Source of the DNA: Lachnospiraceae bacterium
Lineage (GTDB): Bacteria; Bacillota; Clostridia; Lachnospirales; Lachnospiraceae
DNA: 53,842 bases
Reading direction: 5' to 3'
NCBI GenBank assembly: GCA_015057825.1
Contig: SVDN01000017.1
Location: 1-53,842 of the forward strand
Every line of letters begins with the position of its first letter. Position 1 is the first letter of the stretch. Below, piece after piece: positions 17,290-27,419 of the stretch. Under the pieces are notes generated by a model. That model worked only from the letters and a program-made list of their open reading frames with translations. It was not told where the DNA came from and did not search any database. The position numbers and the translations under genes are program-made.

Positions 17290-18432
17290 TTATTCCATTT
17301 TTAATGTCGGAATCATATCCGCAAATTTCTTCATAACCTCTGAAATCTTGATGTTCTGCGGACAGACTTGTTCGCATTTTTTACATGCAACGCATGCATC
17401 GGGATGCTTTGCCTTATCAATTGCAGCAAGACCCATAAGTGTCATGAAGTTAAGTTTTAAAAACATTTGGTCGTTATAAAGACCGATCAGACGAGGAATA
17501 TCCAGTTCCTTTGTGCAATAGCTCGTGCAATAACGACAGGCTGTACAAGGCACGGTTCCTTCTGCAATCATATCTTTTGCAACGGCGCAAACTTCTTTCA
17601 TTTCAGCCTCATTTAAAGGCTCGTCCGTCTTGTATGTCTCGATATTTGCTTTCATTTGCTCCATATCGGACATACCTGAAAGAGTCATGGTAACTTCCGG
17701 TATAGACTGCAAAAATCTAAATGCCATTTCCGTTACAGGTTTTCCTCTTAAGGCTGTAAGACGTTTTTCGTAAACCTCACTTACATTGGCAAGTTTTCCT
17801 CCGCGTAAAGGCTCCATTACCCAAACCGGAATGTTGTATTTATTAATCAAATCAATTTTGCCTTTTGCATCCTGATAAAAATAATCAACATAGTTAAGCT
17901 GAATCTGACAAAATTCCATATGAGGTCCGTATACTTTAAAGAATTTTTCCATTGTCGGAATCAAACCGTGCGCGGAAAAGCCAAGATGTTTGATGCGTCC
18001 AAGTTCTTTTTGCTTGACAAAATAATCCAAAATACCAAACTTTGGATCGAGATATGCATCCACATTCATTTCGTTTACGTTGTGAATTAGGTAAAAATCA
18101 AAATAGTCTACCTGCAATTTTTCCAGCTGTTTTTCGAATATTTCTTCAGCTTTGGGCATGTTGGAAAGATCATATCCCGGAAACTTGGTAGCAAGATAAA
18201 AGCTTTCTCTGGGATAACGTTTAAGAGCCTTTCCCACAACTATCTCAGACATTTCGTCATGATATCCCCATGCGGTATCGTAATAGTTAACGCCTTTTTC
18301 CATGGCGTAATCAAACATTTCGAACGTTGTTTTTTCATCAATTTTTGAGTTGTCACCTTCCAAAACCGGAAGCCTCATGGTTCCGAATCCCAATGCCGAT
18401 AACTCAATGTCTTGAAATTTCTTGTAAATCAT
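17290..18432 (-). CDS. Aldo/keto reductase with C-terminal [4Fe-4S] ferredoxin domain
   Basis: 380 aa. Residues 1-270 form the AKR barrel (GFGTMRLPV; catalytic YDTAWGYHDE; DFYLIHNV). The C-terminal 100 residues carry two cysteine sets, CTACRYCTSYC and CVACKKCEQVCP, a ferredoxin-like domain known in clostridial AKRs. This suggests electrons come from ferredoxin or clusters rather than only NADPH. AGGAGG precedes the ATG. The substrate is unknown. Downstream is the PFK gene, but the 72-bp gap leaves operon linkage open. Confidence 0.9.
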   Translation of the reverse strand: MIYKKFQDIELSALGFGTMRLPVLEGDNSKIDEKTTFEMFDYAMEKGVNYYDTAWGYHDEMSEIVVGKALKRYPRESFYLATKFPGYDLSNMPKAEEIFEKQLEKLQVDYFDFYLIHNVNEMNVDAYLDPKFGILDYFVKQKELGRIKHLGFSAHGLIPTMEKFFKVYGPHMEFCQIQLNYVDYFYQDAKGKIDLINKYNIPVWVMEPLRGGKLANVSEVYEKRLTALRGKPVTEMAFRFLQSIPEVTMTLSGMSDMEQMKANIETYKTDEPLNEAEMKEVCAVAKDMIAEGTVPCTACRYCTSYCTKELDIPRLIGLYNDQMFLKLNFMTLMGLAAIDKAKHPDACVACKKCEQVCPQNIKISEVMKKFADMIPTLKME

Positions 18433-18532
18433 ATAAAACCTCCTGTGATTTTTTGACCTAAAATATACGCCCCATTTTAAGCCGATTCTGCTTATATTAT
18501 AACAGAGATTTCCCTCAAAACATAACTAATAT

Positions 18533-19255
18533 TTATTTTATTTTCAATGTTTTTAAATAAGTCTTTTGCTCATCACTTATACGATAGCTTTCAATAGCTT
18601 TTTGGATTGTCTTGTTTTGAATCCATTTTTTCATGGTTTTGGACTCAATTATCGGTATTATTGCATCATATTTCTTTGCAAGTGCTGTGGCAAAATACCA
18701 GGCAATCATCATATTTATATAATATTCTTCCGAATCTACCTTTAATACTTCCTTCGCAAATTTGATATCAAAATTTTCATCCAGATAAAAAGTCATTAAC
18801 ATACTTATTGCAAAACGCACTTCGTACGTATGCTTGCTTTTTATCCATCGTTTAATGTGAGGCAAAAGCTCTTTGGGATATTTCTTAAAAATCTTTGGCT
18901 TCAAAGAATCGCATGTTGCCCAGTTGTCCACATATGGGAGAAAGTCATCAAGAAGGCTTATGACTGTGTCAAAATCCTTGATGTTGGAAATTATAAGCCC
19001 ATGAAAATTATCTTCTTCATAAAAAACATGGGGAAGATTGTCTAAAAATTTTGAGATGTTTTTTTCTTTGTAAAAATCACCCTTGTAGGAATTGCAATAT
19101 TCTTTTGCATACTTTTTAAGCTCGGGAGCACGCACTCCGATTATCTTGTCAGGATTTACGGTTGGCATAAGCTTTGCTTGAAAATTCTTGTATCCCACAT
19201 CCTGTATGGAAAAAAGTCCTTTTTGTATATCCGTTATTGCTTTTGGTTTCGACAT
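18533..19255 (-). CDS. DNA alkylation repair protein, AlkD-like
   Basis: 240 aa, HEAT-like helical repeat protein of the AlkC/AlkD group, which removes 3- and 7-alkylpurines from DNA. Seen: MPTVNPDKIIGVRAPELKKYAK, then WATCDSLKPKIFKK, KRWIKSKHTYEVRFAISMLM. Its start lies 2 bp from the stop of the phosphatase gene, with the ribosome site inside that stop region, so translation is probably coupled. Confidence 0.88.
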   Translation of the reverse strand: MSKPKAITDIQKGLFSIQDVGYKNFQAKLMPTVNPDKIIGVRAPELKKYAKEYCNSYKGDFYKEKNISKFLDNLPHVFYEEDNFHGLIISNIKDFDTVISLLDDFLPYVDNWATCDSLKPKIFKKYPKELLPHIKRWIKSKHTYEVRFAISMLMTFYLDENFDIKFAKEVLKVDSEEYYINMMIAWYFATALAKKYDAIIPIIESKTMKKWIQNKTIQKAIESYRISDEQKTYLKTLKIK

Positions 19256-19257
19256 GT

Positions 19258-19728
19258 TTAATCCTCTTTGTTTGCATTCTTTATGGCAAGCTCCAACAAA
19301 GCGTTGCAGCCAAGGCTTACATCATTCCATGTGGCATCAAAATCTCCGGTAAACCACGGGTCTGCAACATCTCGTTTAATCCCTGCAAAATCCAGCATTT
19401 TATAGATTTTACCGTCTTTATCTCCTCCGCAAATGCGCTTCATATCCGCAATATTGGCATCATCCATGCCGATTAGATAATCGAAATAATCATAATCTTC
19501 TTTTTTAAGAAGAGTTGCCCTATGAGGTACCAAAGGCACTCCCATTTCTTTAAGTTTTCCTACCGTGCCGTGATGTGGCGGGTTGCCGATTTCGTCCCTG
19601 CGAGCCGCCGCCGACTCAACTTGAAACGAGTCCGCAAGGCCTTTTTCGTTTACTAAATTTTGAAAATAACTTTGAGCCATTGGCGATCTGCATATATTGC
19701 CGTGGCAGATAAACATTACTTTAACCAT
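19258..19728 (-). CDS. Low-molecular-weight protein-tyrosine phosphatase
   Basis: 156 aa. It has the P-loop CHGNICRS (nucleophile C9, R15) directly after the first strand and the general-acid loop VADPWFTGDF near the C-terminus. These small cytoplasmic enzymes dephosphorylate tyrosine-phosphorylated proteins. It forms a two-gene unit with the AlkD-like gene. Confidence 0.92.
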   Translation of the reverse strand: MVKVMFICHGNICRSPMAQSYFQNLVNEKGLADSFQVESAAARRDEIGNPPHHGTVGKLKEMGVPLVPHRATLLKKEDYDYFDYLIGMDDANIADMKRICGGDKDGKIYKMLDFAGIKRDVADPWFTGDFDATWNDVSLGCNALLELAIKNANKED

Positions 19729-19789
19729 TTTCTATCTCCTAACAATTGTGTTGATTATTTCGTTCTAAGAATCTTTTTCATTATACCAA

Positions 19790-19827
19790 ATAAGCCTACA
19801 AAAAGCATCTGCTCTTTGTAGGCTTAT
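19790..19827 (-). terminator. Terminator of rubrerythrin gene
   Basis: ATAAGCCTACAAA and TTTGTAGGCTTAT form a perfect 13-bp stem with a 12-nt loop, 40 bp past the rubrerythrin stop on the minus strand, followed by TTGG and AT-rich DNA. Confidence 0.75.
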
Positions 19828-19866
19828 ATTTTATTGGTTATTTTTAATTAAGATTGCTTACAATCC

Positions 19867-20406
19867 CTAGTAATTCTCTGCATGTACTTCAAAATAAGCC
19901 TGTGGATGATTACATACCGGACAAACTTCCGGTGCTGCCGTTCCAACAACGATATGTCCGCAGTTGCGGCATTCCCAGACTTTAACTTCGCTCTTTTTAA
20001 ATACTTCCTGAGCTTCAACGTTTTTAAGAAGTGCGCGGTATCTTTCCTCGTGTTTCTTCTCGATTTCCGCTACCATTCTAAACTTAGCGGCAAGTTCAGG
20101 GAAGCCTTCCTCTTCGGCTGTTTTTGCGAAACCTGCGTACATATCCGTCCATTCGTAGTTTTCGCCTGCTGCTGCTGCGCCCAAGTTTTGTGCTGTATCT
20201 CCGATGCCTTCAAGCTCTTTGAACCACATTTTTGCATGCTCTTTTTCATTATCGGCGGTCTTTAAAAAGAGTGATGAAATCTGCTCAAAACCTTCTTTTT
20301 TTGCCTTGGAAGCAAAGTATGTGTATTTGTTACGTGCTTCGGATTCACCCGCAAATGCTGCCATTAAATTCTTTTCTGTCTGTGTTCCTGCATATTTGTT
20401 TGCCAT
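19867..20406 (-). CDS. rbr: Rubrerythrin
   Basis: 179 aa. The N-terminal ferritin-like diiron domain shows [15 protein letters not shown] and EKEHAKMWF; the second half repeats the ligand pattern ([23 protein letters not shown]). The C-terminal rubredoxin-like domain binds Fe through CRNCG and CPVCNHP. It reduces hydrogen peroxide in anaerobes. It is a single gene with a good GGAAGGAGA site and its own terminator. Confidence 0.96.
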   Translation of the reverse strand: MANKYAGTQTEKNLMAAFAGESEARNKYTYFASKAKKEGFEQISSLFLKTADNEKEHAKMWFKELEGIGDTAQNLGAAAAGENYEWTDMYAGFAKTAEEEGFPELAAKFRMVAEIEKKHEERYRALLKNVEAQEVFKKSEVKVWECRNCGHIVVGTAAPEVCPVCNHPQAYFEVHAENY

Positions 20407-20505
20407 ATTTTGTCTCCTTCCTTAAATAAAAATTGTTGGTTTCGTTTGGATAATATGATTTTAACATAGCTTGTGTAATAAAAAAAACAATTTTTTGTGA
20501 ATTTT

Positions 20506-20533
20506 AAAAGCCGCGACTTTCGCCGCGGCTTTT
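20506..20533 (-). terminator. Terminator of the surface-protein gene
   Basis: AAAAGCCGCG and CGCGGCTTTT form a perfect stem with an 8-nt loop, 15 bp past the stop at 20548 on the minus strand. Confidence 0.85.
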
Positions 20534-20547
20534 AATTATAAATACTC

Positions 20548-23500
20548 TTATTCATTCTTATTTTCATCGTCTTTTTTGCCATTAGCCCTTTTAACAAAGA
20601 CGATTACAACTACGGCTGCTGCCGCTGCCGCACATATTACAATCCAAAGAATCGGATGTGCTCTGTCTCCGGTATCTGTGCTGCCGCTTCCCTTTGTGTC
20701 AGTTCCACTGTCGGCGCTGCCGCTGTCCGCAGCTGCTTTGGCTACCTTGAATGCCACGCCCACATTGTCGCCATCGCTGAACATTGCGGTAAGAACATGG
20801 TCGCCTTCGCCCATAGAAGCGATGAATTCAGGCTTAAATTCAATTATTACACTACCCGGTTTCGCTGTGTAAAGGCTGCTATCGATTAGAACACCGTCAA
20901 TCATGATTCCTTCAAAGTTTGTAAATGTCAATTCATCATGAAGCGCGCGTTTGAAAACAAATTTCGGAATCTCTTCGGAACTTGGATCAATGGTTGCGTC
21001 TTCACCTTCAACGTTAACGTATACCGGCTCACCATAAGCAAGAATCTCTTCTTCTTCAACATGACTTGCATCATTATTGCATACTCTTCTTTGAAGTCCT
21101 CGCTCCGTTTGCGTCGGCTCTAATATTACTTCCCAATCGCCCCAATCATGCCCGAGAGCCGGAACAGGATCTGTTTCCAATGTATCATTATGTTCCGCGT
21201 TGTCAAGGCTTATTGCGGCATCTATCGAGAATGAATAAATTGTCTTTCCTTCTTCCGTGCAGCTTGGGTCTATTATTTCCACATCATCTATGGATGCCGC
21301 TGCGGTATTTGTATGAGACGAATCATGCTCACAAATATATGTTGCATTTACATCCGTTCCGTCAAAATCAAATCCCGCAAATTTCCACTTGTGTCCCAGC
21401 GGATCTGTGGATGAAATCAATTTTGTTACGACATGCTGTACCCTATCCGGACTTGCCGCTTGTGTAAGTGTAGCCGTTGCACTTGTTTCTCCGCCGCTTT
21501 CACAGGTTGCCGGAATAACTGTCGGTGTTATGTTTTGTACATTTGTTGCTTTTGGATCGCTGCACCTTGTACATGTAAAGTTAAATGTTGCCGTATATTT
21601 ACCGCCTGCCGTCGGTGTCCATACTACCGCATCATCTCCGTCATAAGAATAATTGTGTCCCAATGCCGTTTCCGTAACTTTTGATACTTCAACGCTGTCA
21701 ACCGTTACGGCATTGCCGTCGGGATCTCTATCAACGGATATTGTATATGTTTCTTTGCCATCTTCCGTACAGCTTACAGGTGTAACAACAGGTGACGAAA
21801 TATTTGCTTCAACCCTATCTGCCACTCCACAGCCGCTTCTTTGGCAAGTAAAGTTTGCATAGCTTGGCGCAAAGTCGGCATCTTCTCTTCCGAATGAAAA
21901 TCCGCTGAAGGCCCACTGATGTCCCAGAGGTTCCGCAGACGAAGATTCATATGTATCCGTAAGTTCTACGTGTGTATAGATATTTGCTTCTGCCGTAAGA
22001 GTCGCAACCGCTCTTACACTTCCGCCTTCGCTACAAGACGGCGGATTTCCTTCCGGAGTCGCATTTACATCCAATGTTGTTGTGGCTCCGCAAGCGTCTC
22101 TGTCACAAACAAACGGGAAGTGTGCTATATAATTTGTAGCATCGCTTGTATCCCAAGCTACATCCGTGCCTGTATCATATATATAATTGTGTCCGAGGGC
22201 CTGCAATACAAATGTATATATGTTTCCGGTCTTCTCTATTCCATCAGGAGCATCATCCGCGGCAACCGTTGCCTGCCAAACATCCGCTCCGTTTACTTCA
22301 CATCTAGCCGCAACGCACTCCGCATCATTTCTGACCGGTGTTACTTCCACTGACTGTGTATGACTTTCATCGTTTGTACATTTATAGTTTGCATATGCAT
22401 GCTCGATTACCGTTCCCGCACCGTCCAATACGCAATTGAAGCTTGTAAACTGCCAATTGTGATTCAACTTAGGTGTTGTGGACAGTACTGTTGTAACGCT
22501 ATGTTGCGTATTGTCCAAACTGGTCGCCTGCGAAAGCACCGCTGATACCGTAACACTTCCGTCTTGTTCGCAAGTAGCCGGAACTTCCACCGCTGTTATA
22601 TTAGGAACATCAACGCCTTCAACATTGTGACATACACCGCATTCAAACTTGAATGTTGCGGTATAAAGACCGTTTGAGCCTTTAACCCACTCTATATTTT
22701 CATTTCCAAGATATGTGTAATTTTGATGGCCCGTTGCCGGAATCACATTGGTTCTATATTCATATGTATGTGCCTCACCGTCAGGGCTTTGACTTGCCTC
22801 TATGGAAACCGGATATTCCGTATAGCCGTCTTCCGTACATGTCGGATCGTGCACAACAGCAGCTCCTATTGTTCCGGTCTTGTTATTTGGCGTCAAGCAA
22901 TTATGAGCACAATGATATTTAACTATGGCCGTTATATTATGCTGTGCATCTTCGCTTACTATTATTTCATCAAAATCCCAATCATGTCCGAGAGCAGCAT
23001 CCACAACCGGTGTGGATGAAATAATGTCGTTACAGGAATAACAACGAACTACCTCATTGTGGCTTCCCGCTTCCTCGCATGTTGCCGGAATCACATCTTC
23101 ATTTTCCATTGATTTCGGCACATGCACCGCCGTAACCGCGCCCGTGAAGTTTATGGTGTTTTCATCAATTGCACTGGCAGTAATTGCTACGCCGCTGTTT
23201 GGCGTAATTGTGGTTTCGGCCGTAAGTAAATAGCGAAAATCAACATTTACATTTTCAGCCAAATATTCAAAATTGTATTCTGTATCGCCCGTCAGTGTGC
23301 CTTCATACGGTGTCTCCACAGAGCCCCATTTCTTGGCAACAACCGTTAAAGGTCCTTGGCTGATAATATTTTCCGTAGTTAAACTGATTGTTGGATCCGT
23401 AGTTCCTTGCTGTCCGCATGACGGAATCGAAAGATTTATGTTTAAATTGCTTATCTTCTTCTTTGCAAAAACATAAACGTTACAACTTTCATTTAAGTTT

Positions 23501-24489
23501 TGTGTCAGGAAAGCTTGCGCATCCTCTTCTATGGCCGTCTTAGGATTTTCCATTGATGCATAATAGCTTAAAGGATGGCCTACTATGAGACTTCCCGCAT
23601 CGTAAGCTTCATCCGCCGGACAGCTTGCCAAAATGGTAGATTCCACTCCGGCTGTTTCTATAGAGCTACCGGCTGCAATCTGCACTGTTGTAACAGGCGT
23701 TTGCGTTTCTCCGTCTGCCGTTGTTTTATATACAGACAATGTTATAGGCGTAAGGGCCGGTATCTCTTCCGTTCTTGTATGCTCAGGATTGTTTGTACAT
23801 GTATATAATATCTCGCCTGCTTCGGATATAGTTGCTTCTTTTGTTACCTCGCCCGCGTCCCAAGCATGACCCGTTGCGCTTGTTGGATTAGCTTGTTTCG
23901 TATCCGTTAATGCTTCATGTGTGTATGTATTATTCTCAGCAGAAAGCGTTGCGATATACTGCGTATATCCATTATCCTCACATGTAGGTGCTACAACACT
24001 TGATTCCACATACATGTCAAGAGAGCCTTCATCTCCGCAATGAGAACATCTAAAGTTGGCTGATGCTTCGGTGTAATCTCCCGACTCATTAGCTGTCCAT
24101 GAATAATCTACAAGGCTATACTCATGCTCACCACCAACTATACTCCAATCAACCGATGCTGTACCGGTATACTGTCCTATACCTTGAATATTAAGTATAT
24201 ATCCGTTAGGCTTTGCAAGGGTTCCTTTGTCAGTATTATCTACTATAATATAGTCTGTCTCCGCATTAAGAGTAACAGGCTCATCCCCCGGCAATATAAC
24301 GGATTGAATTTGCACCGTTAGTTCTTGGCCCGTATATTGAAGCTCGTTTGATACAAGCGTTATTTGGGCATTCGAAATACTGATTTCATTTTCCGCCTTA
24401 AAAAGCGCAATGCTGAAAATCAGAAGTATTGCCGATATTGCGATTATTACTGCCGTTGTTACAAATACCTTTCTCTTTGCCATTAACAT
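20548..24489 (-). CDS. Large repetitive membrane-anchored surface protein
   Basis: About 1313 aa from ATG 24489, which has the best spacing to GGGGG (other in-frame ATGs lie at 24495 and 24483). A signal peptide or anchor (residues 5-30) is followed by an MBG-like domain (LQYTGQELTVQI ... GQYTGTASVDW). Then come about nine repeat units marked by LGH-x-[WY], each carrying C-x2-C or C-x4-H pairs and a PxCxExG(K/Y/S) turn. The C-terminus has a Gly/Ser/Thr linker, a TM helix (ILWIVICAAAAAAVVVIVFV) and a basic tail. No LPXTG motif is present. It is probably a cell-surface adhesin-like protein; function unknown. Confidence 0.85.
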   Translation of the reverse strand: MLMAKRKVFVTTAVIIAISAILLIFSIALFKAENEISISNAQITLVSNELQYTGQELTVQIQSVILPGDEPVTLNAETDYIIVDNTDKGTLAKPNGYILNIQGIGQYTGTASVDWSIVGGEHEYSLVDYSWTANESGDYTEASANFRCSHCGDEGSLDMYVESSVVAPTCEDNGYTQYIATLSAENNTYTHEALTDTKQANPTSATGHAWDAGEVTKEATISEAGEILYTCTNNPEHTRTEEIPALTPITLSVYKTTADGETQTPVTTVQIAAGSSIETAGVESTILASCPADEAYDAGSLIVGHPLSYYASMENPKTAIEEDAQAFLTQNLNESCNVYVFAKKKISNLNINLSIPSCGQQGTTDPTISLTTENIISQGPLTVVAKKWGSVETPYEGTLTGDTEYNFEYLAENVNVDFRYLLTAETTITPNSGVAITASAIDENTINFTGAVTAVHVPKSMENEDVIPATCEEAGSHNEVVRCYSCNDIISSTPVVDAALGHDWDFDEIIVSEDAQHNITAIVKYHCAHNCLTPNNKTGTIGAAVVHDPTCTEDGYTEYPVSIEASQSPDGEAHTYEYRTNVIPATGHQNYTYLGNENIEWVKGSNGLYTATFKFECGVCHNVEGVDVPNITAVEVPATCEQDGSVTVSAVLSQATSLDNTQHSVTTVLSTTPKLNHNWQFTSFNCVLDGAGTVIEHAYANYKCTNDESHTQSVEVTPVRNDAECVAARCEVNGADVWQATVAADDAPDGIEKTGNIYTFVLQALGHNYIYDTGTDVAWDTSDATNYIAHFPFVCDRDACGATTTLDVNATPEGNPPSCSEGGSVRAVATLTAEANIYTHVELTDTYESSSAEPLGHQWAFSGFSFGREDADFAPSYANFTCQRSGCGVADRVEANISSPVVTPVSCTEDGKETYTISVDRDPDGNAVTVDSVEVSKVTETALGHNYSYDGDDAVVWTPTAGGKYTATFNFTCTRCSDPKATNVQNITPTVIPATCESGGETSATATLTQAASPDRVQHVVTKLISSTDPLGHKWKFAGFDFDGTDVNATYICEHDSSHTNTAAASIDDVEIIDPSCTEEGKTIYSFSIDAAISLDNAEHNDTLETDPVPALGHDWGDWEVILEPTQTERGLQRRVCNNDASHVEEEEILAYGEPVYVNVEGEDATIDPSSEEIPKFVFKRALHDELTFTNFEGIMIDGVLIDSSLYTAKPGSVIIEFKPEFIASMGEGDHVLTAMFSDGDNVGVAFKVAKAAADSGSADSGTDTKGSGSTDTGDRAHPILWIVICAAAAAAVVVIVFVKRANGKKDDENKNE

Positions 24490-24630
24490 AACCATACCCC
24501 CTATGGTCCATAAAATATATATCTTTATAATTTACATAATGCCAATAATACATTTTTACTATAACAGAAAAATTGTCAAAATACTATGACAATTTTGTAA
24601 ATATTTTGAAAACTTTGTTAACATAAAAAC

Positions 24631-24658
24631 AAGCGACGGTTTTCTTAAACCATCGCTT
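24631..24658 (-). terminator. Terminator of the GGDEF gene
   Basis: On the minus strand AAGCGATGGTTT pairs with AAACCGTCGCTT (one mismatch, 4-nt loop), then GTTTTTATG. It lies 6 bp beyond the stop at 24664. Confidence 0.82.
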
Positions 24659-24663
24659 TCAAG

Positions 24664-26025
24664 CTATTTTATATTTGGATTATAAAAACTAACGCCCTTT
24701 CGACCCTTTTCTTTTCTTTCATAAAGGGCCTTATCCACATGTTTCATCATAACATCCGGATCTTCTTCATTCTTTCCGAATACCGCTCCGGCACTGATTG
24801 TAATGGATGGCAAGTGGCTGTCATCCTTTGTAAGAGCCTCGTTTATAAGCTCTGTTTTCGTTTTTATAAGATCCTTGCATTCTTCTTCGATATTTACCAT
24901 GAATACAACGAATTCGTCGCCGCCGATTCGGCAAATATAATCGTCCTGCCTAAAGGTATCTTTTAAGACTTTCGCAATACGCTGCAAAACCTTGTCTCCC
25001 ACATCATGACCGTGAGAATCGTTAATTTCCTTAAAATGATCGGCGTCAATCATCATTATTGCGGTATTTTTGTGATCCAAATTTGACTTCAACACATCAT
25101 ATCCCGCTCTGTTGTAAAGACCCGTAAGCTTATCGTGGGACGCTTTATAGTTAAGATTTTCCATATTTCTCTTAACTTCGTTGTAAAGACCGTTATAAAC
25201 ATGGGCCAAATAACGAAACTCCCTGGCGCCTTCTGTAGGCAGCTCTCCGTCTGTCCTTAATTTTTTAACGCTCTTAACCAAAGGATTGATTCCCAAAATG
25301 GAAAGCAACAATACAAATACAAAAATACCTACAATTAAAACAATTATCCAAGCTATGATAAGCTTTATTTTTTGATTCATTGCCTTATCAAGGCTTGTTT
25401 GCTCTGCATAAACCGACTTTTCCAATTCTTCCAGGCATTTATTCATATTGTCTCTTATAAGGCTTTTAACATTATAATAGTCCGTATCATGAACAATTGT
25501 CTGAGCTTTTGCTATTTTTTCACTGTCCGAGAGATTCATATCCTCCGGGCTTAAAACTACGGCCTTTAACTCTTCGGGATAATCACTGATGTATTTTGCC
25601 TCAACCACAAGCCTCATGGCATAGAACTCTCTGTTCATAAGGGCAATTGATTCTTCCATAGCCTTTTGCAAATCCTTAAAAGCCTGTGACTCCCCCGCAA
25701 GCTCCTCTACCGCTGCCATAGCTTTATCGCGACTTTTTGTAACATTAGCCTCTCTAAAATAATTCTCCATATGAGAAGAATCCGTCGTTACCGTAAAATC
25801 CTGAACTTCCTGCGTCAAATAATCCGAACCGTCCATCAGACCGCTTGCCGATTTTTGCAAAGATAAATATTCATTTGTCGCTTTTGATAAATTTGAATAA
25901 ATATAAGCTGCTTCATATGTTTGAAACACCAGAATCGCTGCAATTATAATTGCCAAAGCAACCATAATAAAATGGGTCATCCGCAAGGATATCCCTTTGT
26001 TTTTTAGTCTATTAAATAGTTTCAT
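24664..26025 (-). CDS. Membrane diguanylate cyclase (GGDEF)
   Basis: 453 aa. TM1 (about 16-38), an extracytoplasmic helical sensor of about 185 aa (four-helix-bundle type), TM2 (about 226-248), a short linker, then a GGDEF domain (about 290-450) with MMIDADHFKEINDSHGHDVGD and an intact RIGGDEFVVF active site. It should make cyclic di-GMP from GTP. No RxxD inhibitory site is seen upstream of GGDEF. There is no EAL domain. It is a single gene with its own terminator. Confidence 0.92.
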   Translation of the reverse strand: MKLFNRLKNKGISLRMTHFIMVALAIIIAAILVFQTYEAAYIYSNLSKATNEYLSLQKSASGLMDGSDYLTQEVQDFTVTTDSSHMENYFREANVTKSRDKAMAAVEELAGESQAFKDLQKAMEESIALMNREFYAMRLVVEAKYISDYPEELKAVVLSPEDMNLSDSEKIAKAQTIVHDTDYYNVKSLIRDNMNKCLEELEKSVYAEQTSLDKAMNQKIKLIIAWIIVLIVGIFVFVLLLSILGINPLVKSVKKLRTDGELPTEGAREFRYLAHVYNGLYNEVKRNMENLNYKASHDKLTGLYNRAGYDVLKSNLDHKNTAIMMIDADHFKEINDSHGHDVGDKVLQRIAKVLKDTFRQDDYICRIGGDEFVVFMVNIEEECKDLIKTKTELINEALTKDDSHLPSITISAGAVFGKNEEDPDVMMKHVDKALYERKEKGRKGVSFYNPNIK

Positions 26026-26098
26026 AACCCAACCTCATCTTATTTATCCGTCCCAATTCGGTATTATAACAAATCAAAAGACAAAAAACAAATAACAA

Positions 26099-26854
26099 TT
26101 AATCCATTTTTTCGTATGTTATTTTTCCGGCATTTTTTAAATTATATGAAAACTCATCAACATTTTTTGAAGGCCAATAGCTCTTAAGACTAAGCTTAAG
26201 TTCTTTTGTACTCGGCTCATAAGAATAGTTGACTACAAGTGTACCGAAGGTTCCCCCTATTTCATCATTATCTATGGTTATGCTTCCCGAATATTCCGCA
26301 CTTTCTTCTATCTTAACAATGCCCTCGATTTCGGATGACTTCAAAATGTCATCTTCTTTATCCGCGCTCTTATAAATAGCTCCTGCGGTCGAAATGGCCT
26401 TTTCGCCATCTTCCAAGAAGAATTCCAGCTCATCTGTCATAAGCTTGCCTTTATATTCGTAAGATGCTTCCCAACTTCCTTTTAAAGCATTTTTAACTTG
26501 CTTGATTCTTCCGGATTCGGAACCTCCGAAGAAAAGTCCCAAAAGAAGCAATAGTGCAACAGCAATTATTATTACGATAACAAGTAAAAGCTTAAGTTTC
26601 TTCTTTGCTCCGCCCGCCTTCATGTTTTTAGGCAGTTCCTTGCTCATATCCGTATAGCCTTGGCTGAATTCTATGTCATCTTCCGCAGCCTTATTGCTTT
26701 TTACGGCTTCAGGGCTTTGTTGACTTGATTCATTATAAGCTTGTTCAACAACTTCCGCTTTTTGCTCTTCCGGATTTTGTTCTATCTTTGTTCCGCATTC
26801 GGGACAAAATTTAGCGCCCGCATCTATTTCTTTTCCGCAATTACTACAATACAT
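26099..26854 (-). CDS. Zinc-ribbon membrane protein of unknown function
   Basis: 251 aa. The N-terminal zinc ribbon MYCSNCGKEIDAGAKFCPECGTKI (C3, C6, C18, C21) is followed by an acidic linker, a basic stretch and one TM helix (about 90-108), leaving a C-terminal extracytoplasmic domain of about 140 aa rich in beta strands. This layout is common in Bacillota. It lies 20 bp downstream of the next gene and probably forms an operon with it. Confidence 0.8.
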   Translation of the reverse strand: MYCSNCGKEIDAGAKFCPECGTKIEQNPEEQKAEVVEQAYNESSQQSPEAVKSNKAAEDDIEFSQGYTDMSKELPKNMKAGGAKKKLKLLLVIVIIIAVALLLLLGLFFGGSESGRIKQVKNALKGSWEASYEYKGKLMTDELEFFLEDGEKAISTAGAIYKSADKEDDILKSSEIEGIVKIEESAEYSGSITIDNDEIGGTFGTLVVNYSYEPSTKELKLSLKSYWPSKNVDEFSYNLKNAGKITYEKMD

Positions 26855-26874
26855 TTTCTCCTCCTAAAAGCCTC

Positions 26875-27291
26875 TTATTCATCCTTTGGCGACCATGAAG
26901 GCTGTAAATCTTCTATGACTTCGTTATCATCTACCTTTACAACCACCTGGAATTCGTCCTCATAAACTATTTCACCCGGAAAATTTGTATACACAACGTA
27001 ATAAGGGTGATTATAACGCTCTAAAAGCCACATTGCGGGATTAATAAGCTTCATCATTTCTTCCGTATTCTCGGTTTTGAAATAGCAAATAACCTTTTCC
27101 TGATTTTTACACTGTGGCGGATACGGTAAGATTTCCGAAAACCACTTATCTATTTCAAGAAATAAGTCTCTGTCTTCCTCATCCATAACCTCATCTTGAA
27201 TCATCTGCATACACATACTGAAAATACCTTTTCCCCAGTTTGTATTTACGGCTTTTTCGCGCCCCTGAATTCTTACATATTTAAATTTCAT
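26875..27291 (-). CDS. Conserved hypothetical cytoplasmic protein
   Basis: 138 aa from ATG 27291 (GGGGTG upstream; a GTG three codons earlier is a poorer start). Acidic, no signal peptide, no membrane helix, no motif I recognise. It contains a Trp/Tyr-rich middle (WLLERYNHPYYVVYTNFPGEIVYEDE). It precedes the zinc-ribbon protein gene by 20 bp. Function unknown. Confidence 0.7.
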   Translation of the reverse strand: MKFKYVRIQGREKAVNTNWGKGIFSMCMQMIQDEVMDEEDRDLFLEIDKWFSEILPYPPQCKNQEKVICYFKTENTEEMMKLINPAMWLLERYNHPYYVVYTNFPGEIVYEDEFQVVVKVDDNEVIEDLQPSWSPKDE

Positions 27292-27385
27292 AGCAATCAC
27301 CCCACTGTTTTTTCTATATGTTTAATATATCATCTTTTTCTTTGTCATTCAATCTGCTAATAGCTCCGAAGTCTAATCAAATAAA

Positions 27386-27419
27386 AAAGGAAGTCTGTGC
27401 TTTGTCATAGACTTCCTTT
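27386..27419 (-). terminator. Minus-strand terminator without an obvious gene
   Basis: AAAGGAAGTCT and AGACTTCCTTT form an 11-bp stem, extended by 3 inner pairs, with the T-run (TTTTTT) on the minus strand. No minus-strand gene lies between it and 27610. It sits in the 310-bp gap ahead of the chemoreceptor; a small RNA or antisense transcript may end here. Confidence 0.6.

Noticed and set aside
21066-21684. Plus-strand open frames inside the surface-protein gene
   Set aside because: Several long plus-strand frames result from repeat-rich coding on the minus strand and lack ribosome sites.
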